Shown: positions 1 through 7,560 of the stretch, in pieces
Numbering within the stretch: the first letter of the stretch is position 1
Layout of the letters: every line of letters begins with the position of its first letter
From: UBA1234 sp964400015
GTDB lineage: Bacteria > Bacillota > Clostridia > TANB77 > UBA1234
Length of the DNA stretch: 12,792 bases
NCBI GenBank assembly: GCA_964400015.1
Contig: CAYNRR010000024.1
Coordinates: 1-12,792, forward strand
Reading direction: 5' to 3'
Notes under the pieces: model-generated
Database searches by the model: none
What the model was told of the DNA's origin: nothing
Seen by the model: the letters and a program-made list of their open reading frames with translations, nothing else
Translations under genes and position numbers: made by a program

Positions 1-84
1 ATTTCAAATGCAGGCGTATCTAAGTGAGTGTGACATATGTTTGACAAACCTACAAATATATTACCTTTAAGTGGTCTTTTTATA

Positions 85-113
85 TTGAAAAAAAGCTCAA
101 AATATGGTAAAAT
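85..113 (+). promoter_or_regulatory. Sigma-A-type promoter of the SLH protein/deacetylase operon
   Basis: A -35 box TTGAAA (85-90) and a -10 box TAAAAT (108-113) are separated by exactly 17 bases. A strong ribosome binding site AGGAGG (125-130) follows, six bases before the ATG at 136. No regulator site is evident around it. Confidence 0.7.
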
Positions 114-135
114 ATGTATGGCGTAGGAGGTAAAG

Positions 136-2148
136 ATGAGAAAGATTAAATTTATACCTATACTAATGATAATTTTTACGTGCATTTCAGCTCCAGCAGT
201 AATGGCTGATAGTGCAAATGAACATGATTTAAGAGTTCTTATAATTGAGCAAAATCCGATGCTTGAGAGCAAAGGTGTTACAGTTGTAGAACAACTTGGA
301 CAAACGGATGATTTAGCGTTTGTTGTAGATGAAATGATTGAAGATATTGAAGAAAGCTCACATGGACTTGTTAATGTCGAAATTGTAGGACATGAATACT
401 TTAACGAATTTGTTACAAGCAAACAAAAAATAACTTTGGCTGATGGAACAAAATCGTATACATTAGATGAAGAAACTTGGTTTGAGATAATGGAAGACGG
501 CTGGAGATCATATTGGAATAATAAGTATGTTAAAAAGCTTGGAGAATACCAATATGACTATGAGTATTTGATGTCAAAGTTCGATTTAGTTGAAAGACGA
601 AATAATGATGAATTTGACCAAGTTTGGTTAGTTGGTGCAGACCCTATAAATCCGTATGAAACTGTAATGGTAGGAAATAACGCATATTGGGTAAATGGTC
701 CAGGAATTGAAAAGGACTGTCAAAATTTTATTATCATGACAGTGTATGTAAGCAGAAGAGATGCAAATTTTGAATGCTTCGGACATATGGCTGAAAATGT
801 TATGAGAAAAGTTTTTGGTAGATCTTATGATTCGTATGAAAAGAATCAAATTGAAATTTTTTCTGATAACGATTTAGAGAAATTAAATTGGTGGGAAAGA
901 TTTTGCTTAACTACTTTTTCTACTAATGGCACGTATGCTTCTGTTGGTAATATTCATTTTGCTCCAAATAGTGAAGATGATTATGACTGGTTAAATAAAA
1001 ATTATGTTGAAAGTGATTGGATTGATTGGAGAGATAATTATCCTAATTTGACAGGTGAAACAATTAGCACTAACTATAAAACTTGGTGTCCATCTGGGAA
1101 AAAATACGAAGCATGTAGAATGCACCATAGATGGTGGTTTTCTTTGTTCCCACATGTGGCTGGACGTACTTATGATGGATATTCAAATAGCTGGTGGGAT
1201 TATTTAGTAAGTTTAGATTTTGCTGTTTCAATTGAATCGACTTCAAGTGTAATAGAATTGGAAGAAGATGAGGAATTAGAAAAGATTTATTTTAAAGTCA
1301 CATATAATTCTGGGAAAATAGAAAAAATAAAGTTGAGTGAATTAGTTGATACCGTGGTTATCGAAGATACGTATATTGTTAATGTGAAAAACGGAAAATT
1401 GATTGGAAAAAGCGAGGGTGAAACGACAATTGAAGTTGCAATAGATGGAATAGCTGAAAGTGTTGACATTACTGTAACTGAAGCAACGAAAACAAATTCA
1501 AACAAAAATAATTCAAACAAAAATAATTCAAATAAAAATAACTCAAGCAAAAATGATTCAAAAAAAGAAAATAAATATAATGACGATGGAGATAATAATT
1601 ACGAATGGGTATATGCTTCAGAGTGGGCAATTGATGAGCTAAAAGCTGTTCAAGAGCAATCTTTGATTTCAGAAGTATTAGATAATAGAAATTATACAGA
1701 GGCTATAAGCAGGGAAGAATTTGCAATAACTATGGTGAAACTTTATGAAAAAATAAATGGTCTAAAAGTTTCAAAGCCAAGTAATAATCCTTTCATAGAT
1801 ACTGATAATGATGAAATCTTAAAAGCATATAGTTTAGGAATTACAAATGGAACTTCTACAAACACATTTTCACCAAATAGTTTAATAACACGTCAAGAAA
1901 TTGCGACGATGCTAATGAGAGTGGTTGAAGTATCAGGAGTATATATCTCTCAAGATGATTTAAATGTGATAATGCCATTTGATGATAATCAATATATTGC
2001 TGATTGGGCAAGAAGCAGTATATATTTTATGAAAAATAGAGGAATAATAAAAGGCAAAGATAATAATTTGTATATGCCATTAGATAATACTTCAATTGAA
2101 GAAGCTTTAGTGCTTGCTTTACGCACTTTATACGATTGTAAGTATTAA
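136..2148 (+). CDS. Secreted S-layer-anchored protein with an uncharacterised N-terminal extracellular domain, Ig-like domain and three SLH repeats
   Basis: 670 residues. A signal peptide (1-24, cleavage likely after AVMA) shows export. Residues about 30-365 form a domain whose landmarks are a Trp/Tyr-rich region, GHMAE (216-220), HFAPNS (274-279), a paired-His HHRWWF (330-335) and NSWWDYL (351-357). From memory these match a conserved secreted bacterial family of unknown function (I recall GHR-x-E and HH-x-WWF patterns); I cannot assign activity, though the His/Glu motifs would suit metal or glycan binding. Residues about 366-450 look like a bacterial Ig-like domain. A low-complexity Asn/Ser/Lys linker (about 451-490) leads to three S-layer-homology repeats (about 491-670), which bind pyruvylated secondary cell wall polymer. 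It is first in an operon with the deacetylase 11 bases downstream, suggesting a joint cell-envelope role. Confidence 0.8.
   Translation: MRKIKFIPILMIIFTCISAPAVMADSANEHDLRVLIIEQNPMLESKGVTVVEQLGQTDDLAFVVDEMIEDIEESSHGLVNVEIVGHEYFNEFVTSKQKITLADGTKSYTLDEETWFEIMEDGWRSYWNNKYVKKLGEYQYDYEYLMSKFDLVERRNNDEFDQVWLVGADPINPYETVMVGNNAYWVNGPGIEKDCQNFIIMTVYVSRRDANFECFGHMAENVMRKVFGRSYDSYEKNQIEIFSDNDLEKLNWWERFCLTTFSTNGTYASVGNIHFAPNSEDDYDWLNKNYVESDWIDWRDNYPNLTGETISTNYKTWCPSGKKYEACRMHHRWWFSLFPHVAGRTYDGYSNSWWDYLVSLDFAVSIESTSSVIELEEDEELEKIYFKVTYNSGKIEKIKLSELVDTVVIEDTYIVNVKNGKLIGKSEGETTIEVAIDGIAESVDITVTEATKTNSNKNNSNKNNSNKNNSSKNDSKKENKYNDDGDNNYEWVYASEWAIDELKAVQEQSLISEVLDNRNYTEAISREEFAITMVKLYEKINGLKVSKPSNNPFIDTDNDEILKAYSLGITNGTSTNTFSPNSLITRQEIATMLMRVVEVSGVYISQDDLNVIMPFDDNQYIADWARSSIYFMKNRGIIKGKDNNLYMPLDNTSIEEALVLALRTLYDCKY
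1495..1569 (+). repeat. 15-bp coding tandem repeat (Asn-Ser-Asn-Lys-Asn linker)
   Basis: About five tandem copies of a 15-bp unit, AATTCAAACAAAAAT, encode N-S-N-K-N pentapeptides. The first two copies are identical and later ones diverge. It lies between the Ig-like domain and the SLH repeats, so copy-number change would alter the spacing of the ectodomain from the cell wall without shifting frame. Confidence 0.85.
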
Positions 2149-2159
2149 AAGGAGATAAT

Positions 2160-3020
2160 ATGAAAACGAAACTTATAGTAATGTTTTTGACTGCTTTTAT
2201 TGGATTTAGCGAATTGTCTGGGAATGTAGTGATACTAGATGAAAGTCCACAAAGTGAATATGAGATGAGGATAGATTCTAGAGATGAAGTAGATGTACCG
2301 ATTTTGATGTATCATCATATAACTCCTGAGGCAAAAGATGGATTAAATACTATGACGATAACTCCAGAACGTTTTGAAGAACATGTAAATAGTTTAATTT
2401 TACAAGGATATACACCTGTATTTTTAGAGGAGCTTATTTCATATGTTGAAAGTGGAGAAAAATTACCTGAAAAGCCAGTGTGTATAACGTTTGATGATGG
2501 GTATTTAAGTAATTACGAGTATGCTTTTCCAGTATTAAAAAAATATAATGCCAAGGCAAACATTGCTATAATTGGTGCAACAGTTGGTGCGACAAAATAT
2601 AAGAATACAGAAAATGAGATAATTCCACACTTTACGATGGAGCAAGCATTAGAGATGGAACGTTCTGGCGTAGTGTCGATTATAAGTCACACATATGACA
2701 TGCATCAAGCGAAAGTTTTTGAAAGTGGAGATAAAATAAGAACTACAGCTGTTAAGCTGGAAAATGAATCTGATGAAGAATACGAAAAAGCTCTAAGAGA
2801 AGATTTTGAAAAAATATCGGAACTATTTGAAATACTTCAGAAAGATATTGAAATTGTAGCGTATCCTTATGGAAAGTATACAGAGCTTTCAAACCAAGTT
2901 TTGAAAGAATTTGGTGTGAAATTGACATTATCAACAATAGCTGGTACCAACAAAATTGAAAGAAATAATAGTGAATGTTTATATAATTTGAAGAGATATA
3001 CAATATATGAAAACTCATGA
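2160..3020 (+). CDS. Secreted or membrane-anchored polysaccharide deacetylase (NodB/CE4 family)
   Basis: 286 residues, with a hydrophobic N-terminus (about 3-20) acting as signal peptide or anchor. Family landmarks in order: PILMYHHI (47-54); TFDDGY (110-115), with the Asp pair D112/D113 where family knowledge places the catalytic base and a metal ligand; a His-x4-His metal motif, SHTYDMH (H177 and H182); and AYPYG (234-238). Known members remove N- or O-acetyl groups from peptidoglycan or other surface glycans. The start has an AAAGGAG site just upstream, and the gene begins 11 bases after the SLH protein stop, so the two are almost certainly co-transcribed. No convincing intrinsic terminator is visible after the stop. 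The substrate cannot be told from sequence. Confidence 0.85.
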   Translation: MKTKLIVMFLTAFIGFSELSGNVVILDESPQSEYEMRIDSRDEVDVPILMYHHITPEAKDGLNTMTITPERFEEHVNSLILQGYTPVFLEELISYVESGEKLPEKPVCITFDDGYLSNYEYAFPVLKKYNAKANIAIIGATVGATKYKNTENEIIPHFTMEQALEMERSGVVSIISHTYDMHQAKVFESGDKIRTTAVKLENESDEEYEKALREDFEKISELFEILQKDIEIVAYPYGKYTELSNQVLKEFGVKLTLSTIAGTNKIERNNSECLYNLKRYTIYENS

Positions 3021-3045
3021 TTTTTGAAATTTATGGCGAAAATAC

Positions 3046-3074
3046 TTGAAAAAGTTAGAAAAATGTTGTAATAT
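3046..3074 (+). promoter_or_regulatory. Promoter of the alpha-glucan phosphorylase gene
   Basis: A -35 box TTGAAA (3046-3051) and a -10 box TAATAT (3069-3074) have a 17-base spacer. The leader contains a 7-bp hairpin, TTCTGCA/TGCAGAA (3107-3125, loop GGTAA), just before the ribosome binding site AAGGAGG (3131-3137). It has no U-run, so it may stabilise the leader rather than terminate. The promoter means the gene need not depend on the upstream operon. Confidence 0.6.
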
Positions 3075-3144
3075 CAGTTGACCGTAAGTTAATCGTTTTG
3101 TTCTCATTCTGCAGGTAATGCAGAAAAAATAAGGAGGTTTAAAA

Positions 3145-4815
3145 ATGTTCAAGAAGCAAATTGCATATTTCTCCATGGGTTCTGGCATCTACAACGATTT
3201 GCTCACCTACAGTGGTGGTCTTGAAATCCTTGCTGGCGACATGATCAAGGAAGTCATGGACCATCCCGACAAGTACCATATGACTTTCTTCCATATTCTT
3301 TGGAAGAAGGGCTACAGTTTCCAACGGGTAACCGAAAATGGAAGTGTTGTCGACTACGACCCCCCGTTTAACGCGTGGGCAAAGTATCTGGTTGATACTG
3401 GCAAGGAAGTCAGCGTTACCATTTTCGGTCGCGAGGTGGCGGCTAAGATCTGGAAGCTCAAGGACGGTCCTGTTTATTATCTGGATGCAGATCTGGAGAA
3501 GAACGGTGATCTTTGCAACATCACTCACCGGCTTTATGGTGGTGCCTGGGATAATCCTGCAAAGGAGCGTATTGCTCAGGAGATGATTCTCGGCATCGGT
3601 GGTGCACGTGCCATTAAGGCATTGGGACTTAAGGTGGATGGATACCATTACAATGATGGACATCCTGCATTCGTCGGTCTTGAGCTGATCAATCAGCGTA
3701 TGGATCATTACGCACGTACTCGTCCGGAGTTGGACGACAATGCTCGTTTTGAGCTGGCTTGGAAGTATGTTAAGGACCGTACGGCTTTTACTACTCACAC
3801 CAACGTTCCTGCAGGCAACGAGTATCATTCCATCGATTTGATGATGGAAATGGGTGCAAATGCCGGTTTGACTAAGGAACAGCTCGAGCGTATCGGTGGC
3901 AAACCGGTTGGCATGTTTGGTATGACGGACGCATCTTTGCGTATGGCAACTGTCGCCAATGGCGTTTCCAGACTGCAGGTTGTGGCTGCAAAGGGTATGT
4001 GGTACTACATTAAGGAAGCCCCCAACCTCATTGCAATCACCAACGGTGTTCATCCTGGAACGTGGTGGGCCCCTGACATTAAGGAGGCTTACCTCAAAAA
4101 CGACCTCGTAGGCATTCAGGATGCGCATGAGCATCACAAGGCAGACCTTATTCGGTACATCTATGATCGTACCGGTACCCAGTTCCGTCAGCATAGCTTG
4201 CTTATTGGCTTTGCCAGAAGAGCAACGGGGTATAAGAGATGGGATTTGATTTTCAGAAACCGTGAGCGTTTCGAAGCTCTGATCAAATATCATGATATCC
4301 AAATCGTTTTTGCCGGTAAGGCACATCCCCATGACAAGGAAGGCAAGCGGTTCATTGCCGATATCAATCGGTACTCCAAGATGTATCCGAACAATGTTGT
4401 TTTCCTTGAGGGATACGACATTGAACTGGCACAGAAGCTGGTTTCTGGTACGGATGTGTGGCTGAACAACCCTGTTGTTCCTAAGGAGGCCTGCGGCACT
4501 TCTGGTATGAAGGCTGCCATGAACGGTACTTTGAACCTTAGCACTCTGGACGGCTGGTGGCGTGAAGGTGCACAGAACGGGGTCAATGGATTCAACATTG
4601 GTAATGGAGAGATTTTCCCCGAGCCTCAGGCTGACGTGGATGATTCCATCAATCTGATGAAGGTTCTGCGTTATGAAGTTGTTCCTGCGTTCAATGACAA
4701 GAAGCGTTGGCGTAGCATGATGTACGCATCTATTGCAACTGCTCAGCAGTATTCTACCGGCCGCATGGTCGAGGAATACTACGTAAATCTCTACAATCAT
4801 TTGAAGGAATACTAA
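3145..4815 (+). CDS. glgP: Alpha-glucan (glycogen/maltodextrin) phosphorylase, GT35 family
   Basis: 556 residues. It should release glucose-1-phosphate from alpha-1,4-glucans with inorganic phosphate in the cytoplasm. Landmarks in order: YFSM and YSGGL near the N-terminus, YGG and ILGIGGARA in the middle, YHYNDGHPAF, FTTHTNVPAGNE, NGVSRLQ, ITNGVHPGTWWAP, IGFARRATGYKR, FAGKAHPHD, DVWLNNP, and the pyridoxal-phosphate site EACGTSGMKAAMNG with K456 as the predicted Schiff-base lysine. It resembles the short bacterial/archaeal alpha-glucan phosphorylases more than the roughly 800-residue forms. Oddities: the usual SMEIG reads SMGSG and the usual GLGVLAGD reads GLEILAGD. Codon choice is unlike the flanking genes, with AAG, CGT, CTG and GAG favoured and higher G+C. 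That fits transfer, or strong expression-driven codon bias. It stands alone, without other glycogen genes nearby. Confidence 0.88.
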   Translation: MFKKQIAYFSMGSGIYNDLLTYSGGLEILAGDMIKEVMDHPDKYHMTFFHILWKKGYSFQRVTENGSVVDYDPPFNAWAKYLVDTGKEVSVTIFGREVAAKIWKLKDGPVYYLDADLEKNGDLCNITHRLYGGAWDNPAKERIAQEMILGIGGARAIKALGLKVDGYHYNDGHPAFVGLELINQRMDHYARTRPELDDNARFELAWKYVKDRTAFTTHTNVPAGNEYHSIDLMMEMGANAGLTKEQLERIGGKPVGMFGMTDASLRMATVANGVSRLQVVAAKGMWYYIKEAPNLIAITNGVHPGTWWAPDIKEAYLKNDLVGIQDAHEHHKADLIRYIYDRTGTQFRQHSLLIGFARRATGYKRWDLIFRNRERFEALIKYHDIQIVFAGKAHPHDKEGKRFIADINRYSKMYPNNVVFLEGYDIELAQKLVSGTDVWLNNPVVPKEACGTSGMKAAMNGTLNLSTLDGWWREGAQNGVNGFNIGNGEIFPEPQADVDDSINLMKVLRYEVVPAFNDKKRWRSMMYASIATAQQYSTGRMVEEYYVNLYNHLKEY

Positions 4816-4835
4816 TTATTCCTAACCTAAAATAT

Positions 4836-4868
4836 AAAAAGTCGGTAAGTTTTTCTTACCGACTTTTT
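4836..4868. terminator. Strong bidirectional intrinsic terminator
   Basis: A perfect 14-bp stem, AAAAAGTCGGTAAG pairing with CTTACCGACTTTTT, has a five-T loop. It carries U-runs in both directions and lies between the converging stops of glgP (4815) and the U32 gene (4876), so it serves both. Confidence 0.92.
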
Positions 4869-4875
4869 GTTATAT

Positions 4876-7191
4876 CTAAACGGGTCTATTTAAATGTCCA
4901 TTTGTATAGACGTCACCAGACATTTTCTTGCCTGCACGGTGAGTTTCAATTATTTTTTGAACATTTGCTAAAGGTTCATCAATTATATCTATACGAATTG
5001 AATCTACAAGTAAATCTGAAGTTTCAATAGATGTTATTTTTGCATTAAAAATTTTTGATTGACAATCAATATTGTCTGGCAAAATCCTGAAATCTAAGCC
5101 GAGTCTGTCTCTTAAATAATATTTATCTGGAAGTTTAGTATTGTAGCAACTTTGACATGGCATAGAACATTTATTATTTGTGGTGAATTTCCCAGCAATA
5201 GCACCGACAGGGCAATGTTCAGAAGTCATAACACAAGTATTGCCATAAGCAATAATTTCGCGTTTTAAATCTCCACCTAATTGATTGATTTGATATTTTG
5301 TAAGTTCAGGTGAAAGAATTACTTTTTCAAATCCTAGTTTTTTCAATTCGTCAATGCAAAAGGTGTTGAATGTATTAAAAGTATAATTTGCGATTAAAGT
5401 TTTATTAAGGTGTTTTAAATATTCAAGTTGACCTATATTTGATAGTACGAAGCCATCAACCTTTGATGCTAATTTATCAATATTATTTTTTATAAGTTTG
5501 GCATAATTAGCCTTGGTGATAGACGGAAATACGATAAACTTTTTACCTTTAAAATTTTCAAGTAATTCTATATGATTTAATGCATCTTTAAATGTGAAAT
5601 AAAAATTATCTACATTTTTCAAATGTGAATATTCTTCTCTTAAAATATTAAAAAATACTGAAACTTCTTTTGACGAATTAGATTTGTATTTTTGTATTTT
5701 TTCTAATGATTGCACTTCTATTTGTTTATACATAGCAGAAATAAGACTGTTTTCAAATGATTGAAAAGCATTTCTACGAATTTCATTTATTTTACTAAGT
5801 GGTAAAAATAAATTGTTGTCTAGAGTTACAGTTATATTTTTTATTTCAAAAGGAGTATTTCCTGTTTTTAAAAATTGTGTTTTAACAATGTCTTCGTTTA
5901 ATGGTTTTGTTTGTGATTTATCAGGTATTACATCTGAAACATATTCAAAATCGTTTATTTTTACGGTTATTTCTTTATTCGCTAAAATATTTAAAGTTAC
6001 ATCGATAGGAGATTTTTTAACAAATCCTCTAGAAAAACTTTCGCGTGCTTTTTGATTTAATGATTTATCTAAAGTTTTATATACTTTATCGCCGGGATTT
6101 ATATTTCCATGAATTCTGCCAATTTTATTTTTAATAATTTCACTGACTATTGTAGACGGTGAATTATTTGAGTTATTCCATATTTCTATTCCATCACCAA
6201 TATTTAAGTTTGAAACATCGTCAAGTGTAATGTATCTTTTCTTGTCGTATGCTAAAACTTTTCCAATGTATGTTCCCCAATGTTTAGGCTTTTCGTAAGA
6301 CATCGTATCGCGTCCAGTTTTTTTATATAAATACGCTTTTGAAAAACCACCACGATTAAATATTTGAAGTAAATCTTTTTTATCACTTTCAGCGACAGAT
6401 GAATTTAAATTATCAAGATATTTTCTATAGGTTTTAACTACTGTTGCAACATATTCAGGAGATTTCATACGACCTTCGATTTTTAAAGAAGCAACGTTAG
6501 GAATATCTTTTAAAATATCTATTGTTGATAAATCTTTTGGGCTTAAAAGATAGCCGTTTCCAATTTCGTTTTTGTTTTTTATTAGTTTATAAGGTAATCT
6601 GCAAGGTTGAGCACATTTACCACGATTACCGCTGCGATCTCCAATCATACTGCTCATAAGGCATTGACCAGAATATGAAATACATTGTGCACCATGTGCA
6701 AATATTTCTATTTCGATTGGTGAGTTATCTACGATATATTTTATTTCTTCAATAGAAAGCTCGCGTGCCAAAACAACTCTTGAAAAACCAAGATTAGCAA
6801 GCTCTTTTACTCCTTCTAAATTGTGTGTGCTAAGTTGAGTACTAGCATGCAGTTCAAGATTAGGCAAATGTTTGTAGAGTATAGAAGCAAGCCCTAAGTC
6901 TTGAACAATGACAGCATCTACACCAATTCTATAAATATCATATGCAAATTCAAGTGCATCTTTGATTTCTGTATCATCAAGAAGAGTATTCATAGTAATA
7001 TGAATTTTAACATTTCTTAAGTGAGCATATTGAACAATTTTTTGAAGCTCTTCTATTCCAAAGTTTGATGCGTTAGCACGAGCATTAAAAAGTTTGCCTC
7101 CCATGTATACAGCGTCTGCACCATTTTCAACAGCAGCTATGAATGCTTCGTAAGTTCCAGCAGGGGCAAGCAATTCAACATTTTTTAACAT
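4876..7191 (-). CDS. U32-family (peptidase U32/RlhA-like) protein with C-terminal DUF3656-type region
   Basis: 771 residues from the ATG at 7191, chosen because AGGAGG lies six bases upstream; an in-frame ATG 14 codons further up has no such site and falls near the promoter. The N-terminal half is a U32 domain opening with ELLAPAG, then GADAVYMGG, HASTQL and the Cys signature: C170, C177, C193 and C197. In relatives such as UbiU/UbiV four cysteines hold an iron-sulfur cluster. E. coli RlhA, of similar overall design, hydroxylates 23S rRNA C2501, while other U32 proteins were described as collagenase-like proteases. RNA modification is therefore a reasonable but unproven role. A second Cys cluster (CVMTSEHC, then CSMPCQSC) and a DEPL segment lie near the C-terminus, as in long U32 proteins. 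It appears monocistronic. Confidence 0.87.
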   Translation of the reverse strand: MLKNVELLAPAGTYEAFIAAVENGADAVYMGGKLFNARANASNFGIEELQKIVQYAHLRNVKIHITMNTLLDDTEIKDALEFAYDIYRIGVDAVIVQDLGLASILYKHLPNLELHASTQLSTHNLEGVKELANLGFSRVVLARELSIEEIKYIVDNSPIEIEIFAHGAQCISYSGQCLMSSMIGDRSGNRGKCAQPCRLPYKLIKNKNEIGNGYLLSPKDLSTIDILKDIPNVASLKIEGRMKSPEYVATVVKTYRKYLDNLNSSVAESDKKDLLQIFNRGGFSKAYLYKKTGRDTMSYEKPKHWGTYIGKVLAYDKKRYITLDDVSNLNIGDGIEIWNNSNNSPSTIVSEIIKNKIGRIHGNINPGDKVYKTLDKSLNQKARESFSRGFVKKSPIDVTLNILANKEITVKINDFEYVSDVIPDKSQTKPLNEDIVKTQFLKTGNTPFEIKNITVTLDNNLFLPLSKINEIRRNAFQSFENSLISAMYKQIEVQSLEKIQKYKSNSSKEVSVFFNILREEYSHLKNVDNFYFTFKDALNHIELLENFKGKKFIVFPSITKANYAKLIKNNIDKLASKVDGFVLSNIGQLEYLKHLNKTLIANYTFNTFNTFCIDELKKLGFEKVILSPELTKYQINQLGGDLKREIIAYGNTCVMTSEHCPVGAIAGKFTTNNKCSMPCQSCYNTKLPDKYYLRDRLGLDFRILPDNIDCQSKIFNAKITSIETSDLLVDSIRIDIIDEPLANVQKIIETHRAGKKMSGDVYTNGHLNRPV

Positions 7192-7221
7192 AAATCCTCC
7201 TAGTAAAGTTATTTCATACAA

Positions 7222-7250
7222 ATTATAACACAATTAACATAATACAACAA
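7222..7250 (-). promoter_or_regulatory. Promoter of the U32-family gene
   Basis: Read on the minus strand, TTGTTG (7250-7245) and a consensus TATAAT (7227-7222) are 17 bases apart, about 30 bases upstream of the chosen ATG at 7191. Confidence 0.6.
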
Positions 7251-7273
7251 TTGAAATCTTTATAAAATTTGTA

Positions 7274-7303
7274 TTGAAAAATGAGAGGAGTTTTTGGTAT
7301 TAT
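7274..7303 (+). promoter_or_regulatory. Promoter of the tRNA-Gln gene
   Basis: TTGAAA (7274-7279) and TATTAT (7298-7303) are separated by 18 bases and end 20 bases before the tRNA. It diverges from the U32 promoter. Confidence 0.55.
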
Positions 7304-7323
7304 ATAGCATGTAAATAAAATAT

Positions 7324-7399
7324 TCGGGTGTCGCCAAGCGGTAAGGCATCAGACTCTGACTCTGACAGTACGTGGGTTCGAATCCTACCACCCGAGCCA
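7324..7399 (+). tRNA. tRNA-Gln (anticodon CTG), CCA encoded
   Basis: A full cloverleaf can be folded. Acceptor stem TCGGGTG/CACCCGA (7324-7330 with 7389-7395). D stem GCC/GGC. A perfect anticodon stem TCAGA/TCTGA holds loop CTCTGAC with anticodon CTG at 7356-7358. The T stem (GTGGG with CCTAC, one G-U pair) holds TTCGAAT. The discriminator G is followed by an encoded CCA (7397-7399). It decodes CAG. Its 3' end is the probable integration site of the element to its right, so the native downstream sequence has likely been displaced. Confidence 0.95.
7372..7399 (+). other. Probable attL core at the tRNA-Gln 3' end
   Basis: The T arm and acceptor 3' end of the tRNA abut a tyrosine integrase gene that reads toward the tRNA, the usual outcome of phage or ICE integration into a tRNA. 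The matching attR repeat is not present in this window, so the core borders are inferred from position only. Confidence 0.55.
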
Positions 7400-7436
7400 A
7401 AAAAAGCCATTTCAGACTATTAAAACTGAAATGGCT
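7399..7436. terminator. Bidirectional terminator after tRNA-Gln and integrase
   Basis: An 11-bp perfect stem AGCCATTTCAG/CTGAAATGGCT (7405-7415 and 7426-7436) with a 10-base loop. On the minus strand it is followed by seven Ts (7405-7399), a good terminator for the integrase. On the plus strand it is followed by ATTTT, adequate for the tRNA. Confidence 0.85.
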
Positions 7437-7528
7437 ATTTTAAAGTATTTTGCTGATATATCAATACTTTCACTGTATCTGCTGCAGTTATTTTGAGGTA
7501 AGTTGAGTTAAGATAAAACGCAATAATG

Positions 7529-7559
7529 TGCAGTAAATTGCAGTAAAAATTGCAGTAAA
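7529..7559. repeat. Three direct repeats TGCAGTAAA between attL and int (candidate integrase arm sites)
   Basis: TGCAGTAAA occurs at 7529-7537, 7539-7547 and 7551-7559, about one helical turn apart, ending just before the integrase stop codon. A related TGCAGTTA lies further left, near 7484. Tyrosine integrases of this type bind short direct-repeat arm sites near att, so this is a plausible role. The rest of the stretch from 7192 to 7560 holds the two promoters, the tRNA and the terminator; I see no other gene in it. Confidence 0.5.
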
Positions 7560-7560
7560 A

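Noticed and set aside
1..27. Possible 3' end of an upstream gene (frame one reads to a TGA at 25-27)
   Set aside because: Nine codons cannot be judged as coding, and neighbouring frames are equally open at this length.
3139..4800. Long open frame antisense to the phosphorylase gene
   Set aside because: The sense strand carries a complete GT35 protein with all hallmarks. The antisense reading has no ribosome binding site, looks like no protein family, and follows from the sense codon bias.
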